NCBI GenBank assembly: GCA_963971225.1
Contig: OZ020268.1
Location: 108,278,330-108,342,329 of the forward strand
DNA: 64,000 bases
From: Melieria omissa
Taxonomy: Eukaryota > Arthropoda > Insecta > Diptera > Ulidiidae
Reading direction: 5' to 3'
The notes beneath the pieces are model-generated. The model was not told where the DNA came from. It worked only from the letters and a program-made list of their open reading frames with translations, and ran no database searches. This document shows positions 23,330-34,002 of the stretch, piece after piece; the stretch's first letter is position 1, and the number at the start of each line of letters is the position of its first letter. Made by a program: the position numbers and the translations under genes.

Positions 23330-23465
23330 ATCAATGGGTTTGCTTAACGTTGGCCGATTCAAGTCTACGTGGGCCTTTTAGTGGCTGTAGAGACCTTCCT
23401 TTTAGCTAATGTATCAGCAATCTCGTTACCTTCTCTGCCAGAAGGCCCTGAGATATACTGAGACT
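23330..23465 (-). pseudogene. LINE RNase H remnant
   Basis: On the minus strand the sequence reads YISGPSGREGNEIADTLAK, resembling the last RNase H motif (PGHxGxxGNExADxLA) of RNase-H-bearing LINEs. A partly shifted stretch resembling VDLNRPTLSKPI follows. The His of the motif is lost and stops follow. Only about 135 bp survive, so the clade cannot be assigned. Confidence 0.6.
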
Positions 23466-25354
23466 TTTCGTTTGTTAAAATTGAACATTTTGATCATTTT
23501 TCTCTCACATAACTTTACGAAACTGCCGCACACTTGTCTCATATGACAATCAATTGAGACTTGGCCTGCATTCAGTGTTGTATTGTATTTTGTGCAGCTG
23601 CCAACAAAAACTTTGCTGATAATGCACTCATTGCCCGGAAGTGTATCGAAGTGGCTAAAAATGTCTACACACACACACACACACTCACACATGCGCTCGT
23701 TTTTTTCTTTAGTGTGTGAAGATTTCCGTTGGCAGTGCAAATGACTGCAGAAGTGCGCACGCGCGACAGCATTGGACGCTATAGACACCAACATTGGCTC
23801 CATTAGAGAGCCCCTTCAGCGACGCTCGGCTGCAGGGAAACAATGCACTTTCTTTGAGTATCGCTTCCATTACGATGTCGGCCCGCACGCCGACAATTGC
23901 ATTGTGTTTCGTTGACAATGCACAGATGCTGCTGACAATGTCTGCTGCTTTGAATTTCCCTTCATTTCCTACGCTTTGCAGTGCGCTCCTTCTTTTGCCG
24001 ATTATAACAATGCGAGTGCGCATTTGTGTTTGTGTGTGTGTGCGTACAGTGGCAATTCAACAATTTCTCGATAAATCGGACTGCAGAAAAATGGCTCCGC
24101 TGCATTAAAACCATACAATGGCAAAGCAACGTACTTTTGTGCCAACACGAACAATGTGCCAAGCACACACACACACACACATTCACATGTGCATATATAC
24201 GAGCACAATGTATTGTATTGCATATGTTTGGCTCTAAGGACACATTGGAACATATAGATCGGTACCGCCCCGAGCCACTGCTGACCGCACACATGGCAGC
24301 AAACAGACAACTGTCGAACCCAAAAGGCATTACTTAATTACAAACCGAATACAGCAACAACAACACCAACAACAACAATACACCATGTACACACAAGTAT
24401 TCTATGTATTTTATTTTACTCCCAGACGCACTGACGCACAGAAGCCGCGCTGTGTGACACAAGTTTCAGCTTCGGCTCTGTACATTGCCATCGTCTGTCT
24501 TTACATTATGAATACGAGAAGAGTTCCATTTGTTTACAACAATGAGATATGTTGCATTCAATTTCGTATACATTGTTTTCGTGCAACTGCTTCAAACGAA
24601 CTCATAGCAGACTCTTGGCAGCGTCCGCAATAGCTGACAATAGCTACGCTTCTTCTTCTTCCACCACTTTGCAGTCATTTACGATACAAAACAAATTTTG
24701 CCATTTATATTTTTGCACTTAAATTGCAACATTTTATGCTCGTATGTAAAAAGATTCGAAATTGCTTTGATTACAAGGAGACTGTAGTTAATGTCCTGAC
24801 AGATGTGTGTTGTTTGCCTCTTTAAACTGTCAATTGGCTGCAATTCATTTACATCTTCCTACATACACATATTTTGTATATTTACTTAAGATGGCTCAGT
24901 GCTATTTTAAAACAAAATTGCATTTAAATTGCGGTATTCACAGAAACCAAAATGAATGCAAAAGTGTAAATTAGGCCAACTTGCTGCTCAATAATGAAGA
25001 CAAGTCAGTTAAAGTTGAAACATTTATGTTTTAATTAATAATAAATTCAACAATGAACCAAAGGATACATTGAACCAAAGGATACATTGAAGCAGAGCAG
25101 ATTGAGTTATCGTGCGTACTGGCAAAAAGTTGCTCTGACAATGACTTCTATGCTTTAGAACCTGCAATCGGATTCAGCAGTTTCAGTGCAAAAAAGATGG
25201 TCGGCAACTGAATAGACTTGCTCCATCTGATGAGATAAAACGATTCAACCAATTCAAGGTCTTCGTGAGCTAATCTTAAAAAGCCGTTGAGTACGGAAAC
25301 CAGAAAGGATCTAAGCTTGGACTGGAGTAAACTAAGATGGTTTATGAATCGCAT
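23466..25354. other. Non-coding stretch with CA/TG repeats
   Basis: CA and TG microsatellites lie at 23668-23690, 24022-24042 and 24164-24182. Several overlapping open frames between 23.7 and 24.3 kb are Cys-rich only because of these repeats. A direct repeat AACCAAAGGATACATTGA is at 25055 and 25074. Confidence 0.5.
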
Positions 25355-26500
25355 GCGCATAACAATAAAAGTATTTTCTAGACCAACTTTCGATCGCTGA
25401 ACACAAAACTGAAAATTAAAAATATTTTTTAAGAAGCGTTTTCGAAAAATCTTCGAAAAACCACAACACATATGAGCACATATCTCGTAAACAAATCATT
25501 CGACAAGCACAAGTGGTCAGTTGTTCAAAAGATAACAGCTTAGCCGTTCCAGCGATGTATAGATTGTCCAAATTAGATGAGATTTGGTGATTGTTACTGA
25601 TGGTGAAAGTTTGAAAATAGTAGTGTCCGACCGAATATTCGGTTTCGGTTTCGGCCCAAATAAGAGGTTTCGGTTTCACTTTCGACCAAAATATTCCCGA
25701 ACGTCCGAAACCGAAACTTTGTAGAATATTTTTTACATTTAATTGTGTGAAAGGGTGTTTTTCGGTTTCGGTTTTGGTTGAATATTAAAAAAAAAACCGA
25801 AATTCGGTTTCGGTTTCGACCCAAAAATGTGGTCTCGGTGGGACACTAGAAAATAGTGAATTTTTCGACAATTTTCAAAAATTATAAATTTTCGAATACA
25901 AAAAATTATACATACAAAATAAATAACCTCCTGTGGTTTTAAAATCTAAGATGAAAGATATATTATTTGCTTATGATTATTTACAAAGTTGTATTTTATT
26001 CTTATTTATTGCATAGTGCGAAAAAAAATCCCACCCAACCCCATCCAAATTTGGATATAGGCGTAAACTAGAAGTCATTTGTATTAACCTGGCACAGACA
26101 GTTTTAGATTTTCTGACCCAAAGTTCTTTTTAAAGGACTTTAAAATTAAAAAGGACATACAAATTTCACATTTTTTAATATTTGCAATTGTGTAATGATG
26201 AAGATATGGAAAAGTGTATCCTTGTAACTAAATTTTCTACTTTGAACTTTTAGGACCAAAATATGTCAGGAAAGGAAAAAAACATGTTTTGGATCTCAGT
26301 CTGTAGATTCATACATATATCAACATTTTATTCTATTATGTTCCGCTTGTGTAAGTGGAATGATTCGTTTATGAGATATGTGCTCATAACTGAAACAACA
26401 GAGAAAGCTGGTTTTTCAAAAACGCTTCCTAAAAATTGTTGTTCGTGTTCAGCGGCCCAGGGTTAATCTAGAAAACACTTTAATTTTTAGGTGCATTTTT
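25355..26500. repeat. Long inverted repeat (foldback), arms ~160 bp
   Basis: The left arm (25355-25515) and right arm (26343-26500) are diverged reverse complements. Both contain GAGATATGTGCTCATA, AAAACGCTTC, GTGTTCAGCG and TCTAGAAAA in matching order. The arms are about 830 bp apart and enclose the hAT MITE at 25621-25849, so the foldback is older than that insertion. No transposase and no clear target duplication were found. Confidence 0.75.
25621..25849. mobile_element. hAT-type MITE (229 bp) with perfect 8-bp target duplication
   Basis: The ends are TAGTGTCCGACCGAAT and, inverted from the right, TAGTGTCCCACCGAGA. The 8-bp word GAAAATAG flanks it exactly on both sides (25613-25620 and 25850-25857). 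The interior is built from TTTCGGTTTCGG-type motifs in both orientations. It has no coding capacity. Terminal sequence plus 8-bp duplication fits a non-autonomous hAT element. Confidence 0.92.
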
Positions 26501-27186
26501 CGTGTCGAGTAGTGTAGTTCTAACGGGACATAAGAACTGCATACGACGAAACTTCGTTAAGACTATTTAACCCTTTCGACCCCGAATTTTACCCTGTGTC
26601 TCGATATTATGTTTTGGTATTTAAATCATGAAACATTTGTCTAAGAAGTGTGCACATGACATTTAAAGTCGCCACGCCTCTTTGTTAGAGTTCTAAAGCT
26701 AGTTTACTTTTAAACAATTTTAGCTTAAAACGGGTTAACTAAATTTTGTATCAATATTTTTTAATTACAAAAAAATTGTTTAATATTTATCGAAAATACA
26801 AAATTATCACTTTTTGATCTAATTTAACCATTATCAAAGAAACAGGGTTTTGATCAACACAAACAGAATACAAACTTTCCCTGATATCGCTGAAAATTTT
26901 TAGAAATTATTTTGGGGATATTTTATTTATTTTTAGAAAAAAAAGTTACACATCTGTACAACATAAAACTAAGTCGTTTAAATGCACATCAATCATTAAT
27001 AAATTTTACATGAATGAAAGCAAAACTTAAATCTAATAACAATAATAATATATTTAACCTTACAGCTAAAAGTAGGAGACAAAAATAGTAGGAAAATTAG
27101 AGATGAAAGAGGAGAATACATAAAGAAGAAGGAGAAGAAGAAGAGGTAACCTGCATCCAACACAAAAGTACCTTGGTACCCTGCGA

Positions 27187-29989
27187 TTAAAGTGCTTTAA
27201 AATACTCATAAATTTTTGTCTTAAAGTTGTTCCTGTTCAGCCCCGCCCTTATGACCTCAGGAACCGAGTTCCAGACCCTCACGGCGTTAATGAAAGATAA
27301 TCTTGATGATGTTAAAAAGTTGTATTCTGGGACAATCAAATTGTGGTGTCTCCTGGACCTGAAAAGTATGAGCTTTTCGAACTAATAGTGAGGGGTTTTC
27401 CACTCCATTAGTCTGTAGATAAATATGCAGTTTTTAGCAGATAGGTAATTTTCAATACTACAGTCTAGTACCTTATTCTGCCAAAGGGAAATGTGCTCAT
27501 ACCTTTTGAGTCCGTAGACATATCGTGTGGCATTATTAAATGCTACGTTAACTTTATGCAAAGACACAAGCTTACTATACACAATCTCTGAGTAGGCGAT
27601 AAGGGGCACAATAAGCTGAACAACCAGCTTACGCCTGGTTTCCAAGGGGGTAAACGAAGCAGAGATACTCAGTTTACGCAGTGTAGCATATACCTTGCTC
27701 ACAACCCCATTTATATGATCACGACAACTTAGATTGTGGTTTACAATAAATCCCAGATTTCCTATTTTTTCTATCAAGGTAAACTACACTATGACAAATA
27801 GGCAAAACGTAGCACTTAGACGCATTTAGACACAAATAATTGGCAGTAGCCCACTTAGAGATAGAAGACAGATCACTGTTCATTTTGAAACACAAATCCT
27901 CAACAAGGCCAATTCGGCTAGACAGGTGCATTTGAATATCATCTGCATATGCATAAACATTCACATACTGGCACACAGAGAATACGTCGTTGACAAAGAG
28001 ACTAAACAACAGAGGACCAAGGACTGATCCTTGTGGAACACCTGCACATACGAATCGAGACTGAGACATAGATTTGTTAGATATAACTTTTTACGTCCGT
28101 CCCTCTATATAACTGGCTATAAGCTTCAACGCACTGCCACTAAAACCAAAATAATGTTCAAGCTTTGCACACAAGAGAGTATGGTCCACTGAGTCAAAGG
28201 CTTTTGAGAAATCAAGCAAACAAAGAATTTTTCAAGTCTCCAATGTCAAACTTAAGTCTAATGTCGTCAAGTATTTTTACCATAGCAGTAGAGCAACTAT
28301 GCCTAGGCCGAATACCAGACTGTAGAGGGGAAAGAAAGTTGTGTTTTTGTATGAAAGTAGAGATTTGCACTGCCATCAACTTTTCGCACACCTTTGAAAA
28401 GGCTGGCAATATACTAACAGGCCTGTAATCCCCAGAACAAGAAGCATTCGACTTTTTTGCAACAGGCAAAATAACTGCTCTTTTCCACGCAGAAGGAAAG
28501 CAAGAACTAGTGAAGCAGTGATTTATTACATGAGTAAGTGGACCAATAACAAATTGTAACACAAGCTTCACAAATTTTAAAGATATGCCATCCTCACCAA
28601 TTGCATTAGATTTAATACCCATTATTGACTTGAACACATCAGCCTCACTTACTGCTATAAATTCGAATTTCTCTTTAACACCACAACAAGATGATAAATG
28701 TTTTGGCAAAACAGTGCGACTCTCTTTATCATTGGCACCAATAAAGAAATCATTTAGCTCATTAGGATTCAAGTCACAACCAGAGTTTTCCTTGCCATGA
28801 ATTTTCAAATTTTTTAGATTGCGCCATAGTTTCCTAGATGGGAGTGAAGGGTCAAGCTTCGAATTGCTGTAGCAACGCTTTGCATGTCTAATTGTAGCTG
28901 TTGCTTCATTACGGGCAGCTTTATATTGACACTAAGCAGTATCTGACCTAGTTTCACGCCACTTTGCATGCAACTTATTGCGTTTTCTAATAGATAAACG
29001 TACTTTAGCGTTAAACCAGGGGCATGAATATTTACATATTATTTACATATTTACAACATGGAAAGTACGGAGAGGAACATGTAGATTGAACAAAAAAGTC
29101 AAGTTGTTATTAATGAAGTCAAGTTTTTTATCAACAGTTTCAAGAGACCAACACTTATTCCAATCCACACTACACAAGTCAGAAAGCAAGTAGTTGACAT
29201 TCAACGATTTGAAATCACGGTATACAAAAGTATTACTAAGGTCAGAACGATTCATCACAACATCCCAAGTACAGAATATTAAATCATGGCCAGAAATGAA
29301 AGACATTTGTTCGAACTTCAAGATATGCGACCGGTCAGTGGTAATGAAGTAGTCAAGGAGGCTGGGTAAGGCATTATTCGCATACCTAGTTGGCATTGTG
29401 TTATTAATCACACATAGTCCTGTAGCTTCTAACCAGTCGAATGGTTTATTTCTGCTGGGGTCATTCATTAATAAATTAACATTAAAATCACCACAAATCA
29501 GAATACGTTCATACTCAACTAACAGTTCAGACAACTCAACAAAAAGGGGATCAAGGGAACAACATTTGTGAGGATTGTACGCACACACAATTAAAACTTT
29601 AGATACACCATCAGACACTTCACTAAGAATAAATTCTGTGTTGATAGACTTAGACAGCAGTCGTAACTTAAGTGTTTTTTTGAAATATATTGCAACAACC
29701 CCCCCCTTTCCGCGTGCACATCATGTCTTAGTATGTTATACCCATCAAGAGACAAGTTAAAATCAGGGACATCACTTTGAAACCAGGTCTCAGACACACA
29801 AATTATATCCACAGAAGACCCCTCAAAAACATACCTAACATGATCAAGTTTGTCATGACTTAAACTTCTCGCATTAAAATGAACTACATTAAGACCAACA
29901 ACTTGTTTACCAAAAATGTCTAAAAGAATTTTTTGATTTTCACTAACGCCAGAGTCTGATTTATCAGAAAAGGAACAAAACAGAAACAA
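27187..29989 (-). pseudogene. LINE ORF2: endonuclease and reverse transcriptase, broken
   Basis: The endonuclease shows LNVVHFNARSL, IICVSETWF, ILICGDFNVNLL, PSLLDYFIT and SGHDLI. The reverse transcriptase shows FPSAWKRAVILPVAKKS, DYRPVSILPAFSKVCEKL, LLDFSKAFDSVDH (shifted frame), CAGVPQGSVLGPLLFSLFVND and AYADDIQMHL, so the YADD box is intact. The C-terminus LIVPEYNFLTSS and VWNSVPEVIRAG ends at a TAA at 27187. Lesions: a one-base loss in an 8-G run at about 29699-29706, a small AT duplication near 29030-29055, TAG at 28932-28934, a frameshift near 28225, TAA at 28091-28093, a frameshift near 27775 and TAG at 27382. Few lesions over 2.8 kb suggest moderate age. Confidence 0.9.
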
Positions 29990-30155
29990 CCAAAGACAGA
30001 CAGGTTAGGAGATGAACAGAAAGTGAGTAACTGAGATATAGAAATAAGCACGAGAAATTAAAAATACACCAAAAGAAATGAAAGAATGAACAAGAGCAAG
30101 TAAAAAGTAAGCACAAACAAAACATAAGCAATGATCTTGTATTAACAAATTTCCA

Positions 30156-30998
30156 CTAGCCTGCAGCAACAATATTCTCTAAACTCTCTTTGATTGACAC
30201 CCTGACAGCTTGGCTTTTTTGATGAACACGCACGTACACAAACCCACGAATTGAGAAAATAGCTACTAATCTCTTTTTTTTCTTCAGCTGCAGTGCTGAA
30301 CGCATTAGTTCTCTGTTGTAATTGGTGAGGCTTTCATGCACGTGTAGTTTCCCAACAGTTGTGAGCCCAACATCACTAAGCAGCAGCGACCGCTTGTTCT
30401 CTTTGCAAAAACGAATAATTGATCTGAAGAGCATTGAGCTGTCGTCAGGAGATCCAAGTTTCACAATAACAGGTGCAGCAGCATTGTTGTTATAATTTGA
30501 CACCCGAAAAGCAGTGCGAATGCGAGGCGGAGACAACTCGATAGAATCGCACAGCTTATGGAAAGTTTCATCAATCTTCTCCCCATCAATTAGCGGGAGA
30601 CCATTTATAACGATATCCGCAGATACAGCTTGGTTCTGACACACGTTTAGCTCCTCTTTAAGCAACAGAACTTCATTTTTCAGCAGCTCATTTTGTGCTA
30701 TTTGTGCCTCTGCCTTACCCACACGCTCTTCAATTCTTCGTATCTCCTTTTTGAAATTAGCAATTTCAACCGACATCTCACCAAACCGCTGCATCACCCG
30801 TTCTTCATATTCTCTCATACGTTCCGTGATCTGTTCAACAATGGTCTTTCTCTGCAATTCGAGTTGCTCCTCCATACGCACAAACCATGCCGAATGTGGC
30901 GAACTCTCAGCTCTCCCTGAATTGCTCGAACTGTTTTGAGGTGTGGAAACCACTTGGCGCGAAACTTTGGTTGTTACAGCTCTAGTTGTCATTCTCAT
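30156..30998 (-). CDS. LINE ORF1 protein: coiled coil plus RRM-like domain
   Basis: The product has 281 codons from ATG at 30998 (MRMTTRAVTTKV); the frame extends three codons further upstream without another ATG. Residues about 45-125 are Glu/Lys/Arg-rich with heptad character (ERMREYEERVMQRFGEM, FKKEIRRIEERVGKAEAQ), predicting a coiled coil. From about 135 comes SADIVINGLPLIDGEKIDET and then RIRTAFRVSN, VIVKLGSP and LLLSDVGL. This is the layout of the RNA-binding ORF1 proteins of LINEs (compared from memory also to FP-like domains). It would coat the element RNA and help deliver it to the nucleus. The frame has no lesion, unlike ORF2 just downstream on the same strand. It could be a recent copy or chance preservation. 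Confidence 0.78.
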   Translation of the reverse strand: MRMTTRAVTTKVSRQVVSTPQNSSSNSGRAESSPHSAWFVRMEEQLELQRKTIVEQITERMREYEERVMQRFGEMSVEIANFKKEIRRIEERVGKAEAQIAQNELLKNEVLLLKEELNVCQNQAVSADIVINGLPLIDGEKIDETFHKLCDSIELSPPRIRTAFRVSNYNNNAAAPVIVKLGSPDDSSMLFRSIIRFCKENKRSLLLSDVGLTTVGKLHVHESLTNYNRELMRSALQLKKKKRLVAIFSIRGFVYVRVHQKSQAVRVSIKESLENIVAAG

Positions 30999-31334
30999 TT
31001 GAATCACAAATTATTCAGTACAAGCAATAATTAAGGCGTTTTAGCTCCACTTTGCAAAAAGCAGACACAAGGAACACCGCAAACACAATTTAAACTGCCG
31101 GTAATATTAACAACTTAGCTAGAAAACATGTCTACTCACGAACCATTGCTTTTAGTGAGTATAACAGTAACAGGATAACTGTAAAATGTTTGTAATTTTC
31201 TCTGAATCCACTTCTTCTAATATGAATTTGCTGGTGCTTACTTAAATTAAACCCATAAATCAATCGTAGCTTTTGCTCTAATATGACAAATGGTTGAAGT
31301 TGCTCTCAGGCAACTTTGGGGTCGAAAGGGTTAA

Positions 31335-32030
31335 GGGGGCCGATACATGTAAATAGTGTATTTTTTGAGAATCTTTTTGGGGGATAAGGAATTTGGCAAT
31401 TGATTTTATTTTTTTTTTTAATCTTTTATTAACTAATTAAAGGTTCTTTTTCCATTTTTTTTTACCCGAGAATCCAAGATGGCGACGGCGCGTGGGATCA
31501 AAAAACCCCCTCCAATCTGATGCGCTGCGCGATTGCGCTGCTCGTATGGGGCTGAAATGAAAAAAGAAAGGAAATCAATTAAAAAACAGTTGTGGCTTCG
31601 ATGTGAACCTGGTTTAGTAAAGAAATTGTGATTTTTTTGGAAACGGCAGAAAATTGAATTTTTGGGGCAGCTGTGTTGATGAATTTGCAAGCACCAACAT
31701 GAGATTTTTGCAGATTTGTAAAAACAAGTAGGTTCACATCGAAGGGATGAGTCTTCTGAAGGTGTGGTTAAAATTTCAACGCGATCGGTTGAGCGGTTCT
31801 CATGCAATCGCGCAGCCCATACCGAAAAACATGGTTCCGAGATAAACGGGCTCAAAGATTGAGTAAGCGGACCGGCTTATACCTGACGCCGCCGCTTCTA
31901 CCTGTGTTTGTCTGGGAAGGGATTATAATTTTGGAAAACGCTCTTAGCCATACATTGAAAAGGCTTTGTAGAACATATTCCCGAGAAAAAAAATTTCTAA
32001 AAATACTTCATTTTACATGTATCGGCCCCC
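31335..32030. mobile_element. TTAA-target MITE, GGGGSCCGA family, member A (696 bp)
   Basis: It starts GGGGGCCGATACATGTAAA and ends TTTACATGTATCGGCCCCC, a perfect 19-bp inverted terminus with weaker similarity further in. TTAA flanks both sides (31331-31334 and 32031-32034). The left TTAA is also the right duplication of the neighbouring MITE, so the two elements abut. No transposase is encoded. An internal module AAAAACATGGTTCCGAGATA (31826) matches member B at 41198-41910 in opposite orientation. A piggyBac-like non-autonomous element is the likely class. Confidence 0.9.
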
Positions 32031-32034
32031 TTAA

Positions 32035-33532
32035 TACATATACAAAATTTTCATTTTATTTGTCTCGTGGAGGTTGAGACAGCGGCTTTGCACTTGGAAG
32101 AGTTGACTTTTACAACAAACATACAAAGACAAACAAGCAAGGATCTACGAGAGTCATAGAAGGATATCGACCTCAGAAGAAACTCAATTACTGGCAAACT
32201 GGTGGACAACTAATCTCTTTCGTTTTGGGAATAAATGTTCTGATAAAGTGGCTTGTTTCGGTGGCTACGGCAAACCTCTGGACAACTAATCCTTTTTGTC
32301 TAAGTGACCTGTAAATTACCAACGGACAGTTTCTGACCAGCAGAAATCTGGCATCTCGTTAGTATCTTTCTAAAGATTTTCACCCCTCATTTAAAAATTG
32401 ACTAGTTGCAATCAATTTTTCGATTCTATTTCTAAATATGTAAATTTTAATTATTTATTAAATTAACTAATTAATTTTTTTTTAATATTTACATTTACAT
32501 TCATTTTTAAATATTTACCACATACAACCAAAACCAAATCGTTGCATAAGTGCACATTAATCGGCAGCGCTTTAAGGTTCGATTAGTTTCGAATTGCTTT
32601 GCGAATTTTTGTGAAGCGTATGCAAGCAGCCAAGCGATTGCAGCTCGGATACTAATTTCAGGCCATAATCGCCGCCATCATCATCATTAGCAGCTTTGTC
32701 ATTATTCTTTTGTGCGGAGGAGGGAAACAATTAAACGATTACAATTGAGGCGTAGCTGGGCGGGCGGAAGCAATTTGAGCTATTCTGCGGTTCAAAGAGT
32801 ACAACAGCAAATTTTAAGCAGCAGGGGGGCGGGCGACGGCAGAAGACAAGCTAAATTGTAAGGCAAAACGATTGAAAATGCCGTGGCAACTGGTGCTGCG
32901 TACTCATTTGACTGTGGCTTGTATGCAAATCAGAGCAAGAAAGATAGCGAGAGAGGGAGTGACGAGTGAGAGGAAAATTCCTTAGGCTGACTGCAAATAC
33001 ATTGCACGGGCGCATTGTAAAGGTGCGACTTAGAATGGTACATGATAAAAGTAGAACAGAGTTCTTGTTCGCTTCGAGTGCATTAAGTGTGAATTGTTGG
33101 ACTTTTTGAGGTCATACGGAAGTTACATATCTGTGCAGTTTTCTTTGCTTTTGTTTTTAGATGATTCCGAAAAAATTTGAGCCATTTTGGTATTTCGTAG
33201 TCTGTGCTCCTGAACTGTAAGGTACAGTGTCGAATACGAGTATTTGGAAGGTTTGATTGGGAAAATCTTGTGCAACAAACATGCAGATTTTATATGGACC
33301 CGCTGAAGGCGAATGTCGATACATGTAGGCGAGAGAGTTGTTTTGGATCTGGTTTTCAAATATAAAATATCTTGGAGTTTATATAACCAAAATAAAATTT
33401 TCGTTTCCTCAAAATCGATTGAGTGATTGTTTTCCGTTGACAAAATTGTTTTATTACAAATTATTAACTATAGAAAAATTTTACTTACAGAAAAAATCTA
33501 TGAAATCTACGCAACTCCATATAAAATGTATT
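32035..33532. other. Non-coding stretch, partly GC-richer
   Basis: No exon was recognised. About 32540-33010 is more balanced in base composition than the surroundings and could hold regulatory sequence, but nothing specific was identified. Confidence 0.45.
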
Positions 33533-33550
33533 GGGGTACCCGGGTACCCC
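33533..33550. repeat. 18-bp perfect palindrome, copy 1
   Basis: GGGGTACCCGGGTACCCC is its own reverse complement and contains two GGTACC boxes around CCCGGG. It is followed by AGCACACGGGTAAGGGT. A second copy is 190 bp downstream. Confidence 0.95.
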
Positions 33551-33723
33551 AGCACACGGGTAAGGGTGTAAAAAGTGAAATGTTGTGCCACACCTTCAAA
33601 AATACAAAAAAAAGGGATTAAAGACTCGAAAATAAAGACAGAATACCATTTTGGGAGTTGTCATGAAGATTCACCTTTCTAGGTTATCCGCAAGTACATA
33701 AAATTTCGATATAAAAGTGATTT

Positions 33724-33739
33724 GGGTACCCGGGTACCC
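33724..33739. repeat. 16-bp perfect palindrome, copy 2
   Basis: GGGTACCCGGGTACCC lies in the same local context as copy 1: ATAAAA-type sequence before it and CATCACACACATAAGGGT after it. Intervening sequence does not align, so this is not a simple tandem unit. Confidence 0.95.
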
Positions 33740-34002
33740 CATCACACACATAAGGGTTAATTTCTCGATCCTCGCTGCAATCTTATTCAAGCAGAGACTT
33801 TAGAAATACTGTTCAATGGGTAAGAAAACCAACTACCAACAAAACGTCCTTCGACATATAAATATTACTGCTGCTTAAAGCATAACTCACTCATGATGAT
33901 TAAATTTTAAATCAGACAGGAGTGAATTGATTAGAGTCTACAGACTCTAAGTGGAAATGCACTGAGAGAAATCTTTTGCCATTGTCTAATTTCAATCTCA
34001 GT

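Larger units (their letters stand above)
26921..31172 (-). mobile_element. Nearly full-length two-ORF LINE (4.25 kb)
   Basis: The boundaries are set by comparison with the empty MITE copy at 52917-53440. A short direct repeat GGATA (26916-26920 and 31173-31177) could be its target duplication. On the minus strand the order is a ~170-nt 5' UTR, ORF1, a ~166-nt spacer, ORF2 (endonuclease, reverse transcriptase), a 3' UTR and an A/T-rich tail (AAAATAAATAAAATA-like). There is no RNase H domain. This organisation fits the CR1/Jockey group. ORF1 is intact, ORF2 is not. Confidence 0.85.
26571..31330. mobile_element. TTAA-target MITE, copy 1, split by a LINE
   Basis: The ends are CCCTTTCGACCCCGAATTTT and, inverted from the right, CCCTTTCGACCCCAAAGTTG, flanked by TTAA on both sides (26567-26570 and 31331-31334). 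The two parts (26571-26920 and 31173-31330) align with the uninterrupted copy at 52917-53440. TTAA duplication with a CCC-starting terminus is the pattern of piggyBac-like elements. The original element was about 0.5 kb and non-coding. A 4.25-kb LINE inserted into it later. Confidence 0.9.

Noticed and set aside
23709..24337. Several overlapping 100-120 codon frames on both strands
   Set aside because: They overlap each other on both strands and owe their Cys/Val-rich or His/Thr-rich character to CA/TG microsatellites. No domain or splice pattern supports a gene.
31433..31855. 140-codon minus-strand frame inside the TTAA MITE
   Set aside because: It lies within a non-autonomous element, has no recognisable domain, and crosses the shared non-coding module.
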